Assembly (NCBI GenBank): GCA_963573315.1
Contig: OY752148.1
Span: 2,285,263-2,349,262 of the forward strand
Direction of reading: 5' to 3'
DNA: 64,000 bases
Origin: Entomortierella parvispora
Taxonomy: Eukaryota > Mortierellomycota > Mortierellomycetes > Mortierellales > Mortierellaceae
In this document: positions 56,481 to 64,000 of the stretch, piece by piece
Position numbering within the stretch: the stretch's first letter is position 1
Layout: each line of letters opens with the position of its first letter
The notes under the pieces: generated by a model
The model's input: only the letters and a program-made list of their open reading frames with translations
Told to the model about the DNA's origin: nothing
The model's database searches: none
Program-made: the position numbers and the translations under genes

Positions 56481-58057
56481 GAGGAGCAGGGTCGTCAAGG
56501 TGTCGTTTGCTTGAAGAGACGTGTCAAGCGCCACCAAACACAGGAGACACCAATCTCATGTGGGGCGTAGGATGTCCAATTCCGGTTATCCGATCCTTCG
56601 GTCTCTCTTCAGGCCTTAATGTCAGTTCCAGAGAAAGCACCGACAAGAATAGTATGAAAACAAAATGGTTTATTGCGAGATCGTGGGAAAGAGATAAAAG
56701 CTTCTGATTGAAAAGCCTGCGTTTTTCCGCAATTATGTCCGCATTATGGTCCCATATTCCATTCGTTTGTCCTCTTTTGCTTCCTTGACCAAGTCCTGGA
56801 AATGTTGGACACGGTGCCTCATTCGACATTCGGACGCAAATCCAGAGGAGACCTTGGGAAGCGGTCTTCGTGAGCAAGCAATAGACATTGCGTCGCCTGA
56901 AGTATTGCAGTTTGGATGACAATCGTCCAGATTGGCAATCTTCTTTCCTGATGCTTGTATTCTGACCTGATTACGGTATAAGCGGTGTGCTGTATGATGA
57001 TCGTCAGCGTACTTCCTCGGCTTGAGCGCCAGCATCATGATCCTTGGCACCAGTAGACCGATTATTGAGCACCAGCATCCCGATTCTTGAACCCCTGCAT
57101 CCTGATTCCGGTGAAGCAGTTCGACAATCTCTCAGAAATCCTGCACATCCTGCACAAAGCAAAGGATTGTTGGTTGAGGTCGAAAGGATTGGGTCGTAGC
57201 AAGAGGTTCCCGTAAGTGGTCGTCGTCGGAAGCTCGATTGAACACTCCTGTTCAAGGTCGCAACAAAAATAGCCAAATACAGTCTCTGGGACACGTCAAC
57301 TACGGCCGACTTTGTAGTCCAGCCGAACATGCAAGGCGTTGCTGATGTTCCTGTTCAGAGGAGGACTTGTTATTGTTCCCTACAGAAGGGCCAGAGACAT
57401 CAATGAATGCCAGCACCATCTAATGAAAACAGAAAGGGAAAGAAAATGAGAAGTCTGCATCACCGAAGTTGATTCGTCCATTAGCATGGATGGGTTCGTT
57501 CTTTGGCTGACACGAGTAATTACCACCCCTGATGGTTCCATGTTATGTCCAGGGGCATGAGGCTGTTTCCAGAACATAGTATCCACACCTGTCCATGTCG
57601 CTGTTGGCTGGAGTCTGATGGCTGATAGCTTGAGTGCCTTCGAAGTGAATCTAGATATTCCGATGTCCAGCTGATGGATGAGAGGAGGGAGAAGAGGGAA
57701 GAGGAGAGCAGAGGAGAAGTGAAGTGAGGTTTCCTTGTGGAGAAGGAGAGCGTAAAGAAACGAATCGCAAAAAAAGAGCACGTGCATGGTCCTTACGCGC
57801 TCTTTTCTTCCTCCGCCCGTCTCGTCCTCGCGCTCTTTGCTCTTGCCTTGCACCCTCCTACCACCTTGGTCATTCCCTTCCCATCGCCAGGACTCACTTC
57901 CTCACTCATCTCTAATCGAGAAATCTGTTCGCGTTGTCGTCCATCGACCACGCCAGGTAATCCATCCCCCTGTCTTTCATTCTTCACTACCACCGCGATT
58001 TTGCATGTTTGCACCAATGCAAGCCATGCAGCTCTCTCTTTTCTGCGATTCACCCCC
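56481..58057. other. Non-genic region
   Basis: About 1.6 kb with several open frames of 60-150 codons on both strands, none with a motif, consistent codon use or splice-supported extension that I can defend. Short repeated phrases (AGCACCAGCATCCCGATTC, CCTGCATCCTGATTC) lie at 57068-57111. Confidence 0.4.
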
Positions 58058-58408
58058 CTTGCTGCTCCTACCTTAGGCCTTATTCCGGAGGCTCCTTCAC
58101 GACCTCTGACGACGCTGGCACCACCTTGTGTCCGTTTTCAAGGAAATGGTCGTGTAGGTACATCAGACAACGAGGGAGAAGCGCATAGATGACTGCATAT
58201 TCCGACTACAATAGCATATGTTCTCATCTTCTCTTGCTGCTCCTACCTTAGACCTTATTCCGGAGACTCATTCACCACCTCTGCTGACGCTGGCGCCACA
58301 TCGCGTCCCTTTTTGAAGGATATGATCGCGAAGGTATATCTGACAACAAGGTAGAAACGTATAGATGGCTGCATATACCGACTACGATAGCGTATGTTCT
58401 CACCGACG
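58058..58408. repeat. Tandem duplication, unit about 175 bp
   Basis: CTTGCTGCTCCTACCTTAG begins both copies, at 58058 and 58233. The copies align through CTTATTCCGGAG, GACGCTGGC, GTGT/GCGT CC, GAAGC/GAAAC GCATAGATG-type sequence and GACTACAATAGCATATGTTCTCA versus GACTACGATAGCGTATGTTCTCA. Copy 2 differs at many positions, so the duplication is not recent. Confidence 0.8.
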
Positions 58409-60280
58409 CCATCTTCCACAATAGGCTCTGTGCCGAGCCTCTGAATGTAGTAACGCAAGTCAAGGCAGCTCTGACGACACACGTTTGCTGGTACAAGATA
58501 CTGAAGTTTGCAAGATGTATTTAGCTCGCAGGGTGAGTTTTCATGCAAAAGAGCTTGAAGAGAGCTTGTTTGGCTGTGTTTAATGATATGACCGTGAAGG
58601 CCACACGATAGGACGATAGGAACCTTGCGTTCGTGGCAACAGAAGGCGACTTTTCCACATGATGGATTCAGGATACTTACAACAGCTGGCGCAATCTTCC
58701 GGGGGCATTTCCAACAAAGCTGTCTGTGGCTAACTCATGAAAACCATCTTGTCAGCAATCTGGAAGGTATTATGCTGCAGAGTCGTGTCAAAGGACCTAT
58801 TCAACAGCGCCAACCCCCACATCGAATGCGGTTGGACGAGAGACCCGACCATGAGGTAAGAGCCCAAGAGCATGGAACAGTTTCTGGATATCTATTTTCT
58901 TCACAATTCAGGGCCTAATTGCCATTCTGTAAGACTAGGACTTCTTTCCAAGGGCATGTCTGTGGACACGATCAGCTACTTGGTGCTCTGCGCTTATATC
59001 CAAATACAAGTACTCTGCACATCATGTTTTCAGTGTTTAATCGTGTGAACCTCGGACTTTGGCGTTATGGCTCGGATGAAAGTTCGACCAGCGAGGGTCA
59101 ACAACTGTGGTCGCCGATTATATTGGAGTAAGTGCGAACGGTGGGATATGAAGTACATACTGGACATTCACTCGTCATTGAGATTGTTTCGACGATTGAC
59201 GACAGGGGTACTCTCGGTTTTTTTTGCACTAGGATGAAGTCATTGGCAAAAAAAGGTCAAGTGATCACGGTGAACTGAAGAAGTTGACGTGCCAAGAGCT
59301 GATGGTTTCTGCAAACATTTGATCCGCTGCATAGATTTCCAGCAGACAAGAAATACCATGCCATGTCATGCGGATCTTCTCGCTTGAACCCCAGCAATTG
59401 GCATGAACGGTCGTTGTGATATTGTCAGGCAGCTGTCTTGAGATTGAAGGACCATCGACTCACTCTGATGACGAGGATATCAAGGAATAGCAGGCAATTC
59501 TCATCCTTTTATTTTTGTTCTTTTCTTGGTATTCGGCGGCAACGGAGGTCAGACCTTCCACTGAAAGGATGGGACTAATCACGCAAGTTAGGGTACTGTA
59601 ATCGAATGTTGGCTGTCTTGTCGAATCGCGTATGGAACGAGAAGAAACATCACTGAGGTGCTAACGTTCATTTTGCCGCGCCATGATGCCTTGGTCCGAG
59701 TCGTGTGGTCACTACACGTTCATCTCTCCTCGGCTCGGTGTGGAGTACTGAATAATGTATCGTCCGCGGGTATCATTCCTTGTCTGGGTGGATATATCTC
59801 TGCTGGTTCTTTTTTCTACTGTAAGACGCTTGCGACACCAAAGCAGAAAGGTAACGCTGGTAACTGGGCCTGCAGGCGGGTATGACTTTCTGTTCTTTCA
59901 GCAATATCCTTCTCTGCATCTCTGTACCAAGGTGTTCCCTTCATCTGTATTTGTCTTGAGGTTGACTGGTGCCTTATTCCTGACATACGCTCATCCTTCT
60001 TTAGATCAAGACTACACTTTTCTTCTTTGAGAACTTTGCTTGCCGTGATACCCTGCGCCTGTCGGATCGACTGTCATTCTGGTTGCCAACAAGGGCGAAA
60101 CGAAGCGCTAGACGTAATTGAGATCGGATATGGTCTCTCTGACCCTCACCCTGATCCTGACCCTGACCATGCAACGAGAGGACTTCTTGACCATGGCGGA
60201 CCCGTGGGTTGTTGGACGAGAGCCAAAAAAAATCTTTTCGCGTTTTTTTGTCCGTCGGACAGCAAACGGTGGTCCGTCTT
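58409..60280. other. Non-genic region
   Basis: About 1.9 kb. A 97-codon frame at 58625-58918 ends beside a good splice donor (GAGGTAAGAG at about 58856), so remnants of an old gene are possible, but I recognise no domain. Nothing else is supported. Confidence 0.35.
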
Positions 60281-61700
60281 TTTTTCTTCCCTCGTTTTCT
60301 TCCCTTCTTCCTTGTTCCTTCCTGTCCTCTGCTGCATCTCTTTTCCCCTCTTCCTCTGCATCTCTCTTCTTCCCCTCTGCATCTCTCTTCTCTTCTTCCC
60401 CTCTGCATCTCTCTCCCCTCTTCTTCCCCTCTGCATCTCTCTTCTTCCCCTCTGCATCTCTCTTCTTCCCCTCTCATCTCTCTTCTTCCCCTTTGCATTC
60501 TCTCTTCTTCCCCTTTGCATTCTCTCTCTCTCTTTCTCTCTTCCTCAACATCATCACCTCTGCATCTTCCCGCGTCATCTCCTTCAGATCTTTCCCTCTT
60601 CATCTGTCATCTTCCCCCTCTGCATCTTCCCCTCTGCATCTTCCCCTCGCATCTTCGCTCTTCATCTGTCTTCTATGCATCCTTCTTTCTGCGGCCTGCT
60701 TCCTCGTCTTTTTTCCTCCCCTCTTCCTTCTTCCCGTCTTCTGCATGCTTCTTCTCCTCTTTGCATCCCTGTTCCCTCTGTATCCTCGTCTTTCTTCTTT
60801 GCTCCCTTCTTCCTTCCTCCCTCTTCTGCGTGCTTCTTCTCTGCTTTGCATCCCTCTTCTCTCTGCGTCCTTCTTTCGTGCATCCATCTTCTGCGCTTCC
60901 TTTCTCTTTCTCCCTCAATCTCTTCCCACTGCTCACATCCTTCTTCCTCTCTTCCCTCTCGCCTCCGTCTGCTGTGTCCCTCCTTATTCCCCCCTCTGCC
61001 CGCGTCCTTCTTCCCCCCTTCTGCCCGTGTCCTTCCTCCCTCTGCCCTCATCCCTCTTCCCTCTGCCCGTGTCCTTTTCCCTCTGCTGCCCTGGCTCTTC
61101 CTCTTCTGTCTCTTCATCCTCCCTCTGTCAGCGCCCATCTTGTCTGTAACCCGTCTCTCTGTGTGCCTCCATCTGCACACGTTCATCTTCCCTCTGTTTC
61201 GTCCCTCATCCTCCCTTTGCATTCATCCCCTCCTTCTGCTTGCATCTCTCATCCTCCCTCTGACTTGATCCATCTTTCTTCTACCTGGATCCATCTTGTT
61301 GCTGTCTTCATCTGTGTTCATCCCTCGGCCCCTTCTGCATCTGCCGGCCTCTGAACAACCACTCTGCTTTCCTGTGCTCTCTTCCCTCTGTTTTGTTTGC
61401 ATTTTTGTTTGCTTTTGTCACTCCCGCGTCTCTCGTTTGTTTTTTTTTCTCCCTCTTGTTTTCTGCTGCCCACTTGTCTGCCCTGTCTCTCCCTCTTGTG
61501 TCTTCCCTCTTGTCTTTCTGGTCTCCGTCTTGTCTCCCTCTTGTGTCTTGTGCCTTGTCTCCCTCTTGTGTCTTGTCTCCCTCTTGTGTCTTGTGTCTTG
61601 TCTCCCTCTGGTGTCTTGTGCCTTGTCTACCCTCTTGTCTCCTTGTGCCCCTCTTGACAGCCCTCTCCCTCTTGGCGCACTTGACCCTAGTTGAACCTTT
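60280..61700. repeat. Long pyrimidine tract with 21-bp and 17-18-bp minisatellites
   Basis: For about 1.4 kb the plus strand is very largely C and T. From 60350 to 60500 the unit CTCTGCATCTCTCTTCTTCCC (broken here by variation) recurs; from 61490 to 61640 TCTCCCTCTTGTGTCTTG units recur. Between them are degenerate CTTCCCTCTGC phrases. All three plus frames and several minus frames stay open for hundreds of codons simply because stops are rare in such sequence. Confidence 0.85.
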
Positions 61701-62193
61701 CGTCTCTCTTTATCCTTTGTTCAGGACCGACGGTTGCTTTGCACTCTTTTATGTGCTCTTGACCAACAGAACAAAAAAACAAACGACTTCCTTCTTTCTC
61801 GCTCGCAGACGTTATCCTCTCCCCTATTCACTTTGTTGTTAAGCCAGACCTTGCCTTCTCAATTGACTGCCACATAAAGCTCGCCCCATCTAACAGCGTC
61901 CATCCCTATGATCCAAGAACAACTGGCGACAAACTTGAAGCTACAAATCCAGGCATGCGCGCCTGTTGGGTAAGTACCAAGTAGCCTAGCACCGCTATCG
62001 CTCTCCCTACTTGTTCTCTTGTCTTTCCTCTTGACTTGCACTATGAAAGCCCCTTCAAATAAAGAAACACACTTGCCAGCTACATGAACTGTACTCACTT
62101 CACCGGTACGAATGTGTGTGTGGCGAAGATGCGCTCACGGGATGGCCTGGACGGGGTGGCTTGGGACACTTCAACTCAGGGGCATTCCCCTAT

Positions 62194-62273
62194 AACACTG
62201 AGTGTCGAACTGACAGACGGAAGCTTCTCTTCCTCCCTGATTTCTCCCGTCTGTCAGTTCGACACTCAGTGTT
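62194..62273. repeat. Perfect 27-bp inverted repeat with 26-nt spacer
   Basis: Left arm 62194-62220 (starts AACACTGAGTGTCGAACTGA) and right arm 62247-62273 (ends TCGACACTCAGTGTT) are exact reverse complements over 27 bp; the spacer is 62221-62246. A further imperfect copy of the outer part, TTGACAATGAGTGTTGAACA, lies at 62322-62341. RNA from either strand would form a strong hairpin. Confidence 0.95.
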
Positions 62274-62736
62274 GAACCCTTGGGTCAGTTCGAGGTTGGC
62301 TGCTGGGCTTCATCTTCTCAGTTTGACAATGAGTGTTGAACATGCATGCCTGGAGATTGGTCATCTAGTTTCATCTACTTTCATCTAGTCTGTCCGACCA
62401 TCTGCTCTGAACATGTGCTCCATCTGTCAGCGAGCCGACTCATTCCAACTGGCCATTTTGACAATCTGGCTCAAAGTCGAAGCTGCAAAGCTGGTCTTGG
62501 CAACCACTCTGTCCAGAGAAGGTCGTGGACCTTGAACTTCATAGTCTGGACGCTGTAGATAGCTTGCTCCTGTTGTCTTGGCCTCTCACTGCCACTTGTT
62601 GACTGGGTTCTTCCTCTCTTTCTTCGTTTCTCTGCTACAATAGTACTGCAGCGCAGTTCGACGGCCTTGGTGAGTACGGTGCTGTCATTATGAACTCTGC
62701 CACTCTATCTACGCCTGTTTGGCTGTCTGTTGACCT

Positions 62737-62890
62737 TGTAACGTCCGGTGCAATACCGACGTATTTCTCCTGCCGTTTATTTCTAGTTAGAGAGAGTTGC
62801 GCTTGCGCGCCCCTTAAGTAGTGTGCGACAGTCATATCAGGCTGTCGCTCTCTATCATTAAACAGCACCTTTCTTTCTTCCTGACGTACA
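62737..62890. mobile_element. Possible solo LTR (154 bp)
   Basis: The segment begins TGTAACGTC and ends GACGTACA, so it has TG...CA ends with short imperfect inverted termini. It is flanked by GACCT on the left and GACCC on the right, a 4-of-5 match to a 5-bp target duplication. Inside are a TTAAGTA element and GCTCTCTATCATTAAACAGC, as in LTR R-U5 regions. No second LTR or coding part is seen within the window. This is a weak, pattern-based call. Confidence 0.35.
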
Positions 62891-63341
62891 GACCCCCGAC
62901 ATTTCAAGGTTATTGCCATCGTTCGATCTTTATGTTGCCTCTTCTTTCGCTTCAACAAACATGTATGTTCGACACATATCGTCCAGCGATGAACTGACCT
63001 CACTCCATCAATAGGTTTTGCTGAAGCAACTTGGGAACAGCTCATCAACTGCCTTTGATGTCGCTCCCAGTCTCAATCCCGGCTTTACTATCCTTGTTCC
63101 GTTCTTTCCAAGTGAAAGTCATTTCACACCGACTCGTCAACTCGGGATACGCAAAGTAATGGTCTCTTTCATCTTAAAAGTAAAAGTGTAAACAGCAATT
63201 CATCAGAAACGACGGTGGCTATGGTCTATATTCTCTTGCAACTGGCAACTCCACTCTAAAAACTACCTTCACGAGTGATTATCATTGGTCTCTTCTATGA
63301 AGATCTAGGGATACCATCGTTCGACTTTCAACTACTGCGAC

Positions 63342-63365
63342 TTTTTTTTTTTTTTTTTTTTTTTT
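63342..63365. repeat. Poly-T run (24 nt)
   Basis: An uninterrupted T tract in otherwise non-coding sequence; it could be the A-tail of a retroposed insertion on the minus strand or slippage. Confidence 0.7.
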
Positions 63366-64000
63366 GCAATTACTCCAGCGTTGACAAAACAACTGGCGAT
63401 ATTGCGTGCCCATCTGAATGTCGTTGATAACGGCTATCGCTGCTGGCGGATCTGATGACTCAGAGCAGAATAGATTTGAAGTTAATGCCAACTAAAAAAA
63501 CAAAAATGAACATTTCTCTAAGCAATTGCTCCACATCCGATCTATCAATCGACGGTATTCCTGCATGAACAGGATGAACTTGAGAGGGCCTCACTGTTCA
63601 TATGATTTTTATTGCCATCCGCAAAGGAGATCATAAGAAAATGAAATTCACTTGTGAAAAAAAAAAAAAATCGACCATCAATTGCGGCTGATCTACAAGG
63701 TCAATTGAGAATGTTCTTGATGGAATGGAAGGCTATCGTTAGTGACGTTGGTTGCCCATGACTTGTGTTCCATTCTCTAAGGTGGACCTGGAGATAATGG
63801 TGTTCAAAATAATTTCCAATATTTATTTGACCAGCAATTGTTCAAGAACTGTCACAAGAGCTTGTGATCTTTTTGATGTGAAAACAAGCTCTCATGAATA
63901 CCTAACAGTGGGCCCTTTAATCAATAATCTCAACAAACTAGATATGGAGAAAAAGATGACACAAAATATGGCAATTAAAATTTTGACAAGTAATTGCTCG
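63366..64000. other. AT-rich non-genic right edge
   Basis: 635 nt, AT-richer than the rest, with a second A run at 63657-63670. I see no coding or structured element. Confidence 0.4.

Noticed and set aside
56524..57853. Several minus-strand frames of 100-157 codons
   Set aside because: No motif, no shared codon bias and no splice-linked partners; indistinguishable from chance.
60027..61354. Ser/Leu/Pro-rich open frames of 340-410 codons
   Set aside because: Pure translation of a pyrimidine-rich repeat tract in all three frames; no domain, splice structure or start context.
1..64000. CRISPR arrays, bacterial operons, riboswitches
   Set aside because: The DNA is eukaryotic with spliceosomal introns; no regularly spaced identical repeats with unique spacers and no prokaryotic signals were seen.

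Overview
The window is fungal nuclear DNA with early-diverging (Mucoromycota, probably Mortierellaceae-like) character. Evidence read from the sequence: most genes are split by short GT-AG introns of about 60-130 nt; the gene set is typically fungal (CDC123, TIP41, guanylate kinase, SEH1, folliculin, a Set3-type SET/PHD protein, an F-BAR/DEP/RhoGAP protein, a Zn2Cys6 factor); proteins are rich in Gln/Ser/Pro; GA/CT microsatellites are common; and the right third carries a Crypton-type recombinase and a Crinkler-type gene, both known from this group. The lineage call is inference; no database search was possible.

Layout. 1-331 is the start of an unidentified type II membrane protein running off the left edge. 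868-2850 is a low-complexity, His-rich protein. 2987-7314 holds two tandem paralogous FAD monooxygenases that share an 11-nt micro-exon. Two tRNA genes, Leu(AAG) and Arg(ACG), follow at 7654-7966, then an LaeA-like methyltransferase. 11472-19578 carries three minus-strand genes: an Rgd2-like RhoGAP, a saccharopine-dehydrogenase-like oxidoreductase and a Zn2Cys6 factor. 20042-29102 packs CDC123, TIP41, guanylate kinase and a large Set3-like protein. 30170-34862 holds a DnaJ-X cochaperone and a folliculin homologue. 35903-41057 is a divergent pair: a kinase with two FHA domains after the catalytic domain, and SEH1. 41449-45388 holds a membrane-anchored GH5 exo-beta-1,3-glucanase and a GT17 glycosyltransferase ending in a PPVPES minisatellite. 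A Cys-tailed hypothetical gene follows.

From about 46.8 kb the window changes character. There is an intact Crypton-type tyrosine recombinase gene (46872-50379), a multi-domain Crinkler-type gene (51616-54752), and then 9 kb with no convincing intact gene. That last part holds decayed tandem repeats, a 1.5 kb pyrimidine tract, a perfect 27-bp inverted repeat and a possible solo LTR. I read it as an accessory, repeat-rich compartment next to a conserved housekeeping block.

Functional links. TIP41 and folliculin both feed into TORC1 nutrient signalling. CDC123 acts in eIF2 assembly. The GH5 and GT17 proteins are membrane-anchored, cell-surface or secretory-pathway enzymes. Exon boundaries were derived by hand: every listed multi-exon CDS keeps frame across all junctions and ends in a stop, but none has been tested with transcripts. 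Starts of single-exon or first exons are the first usable ATG unless stated.
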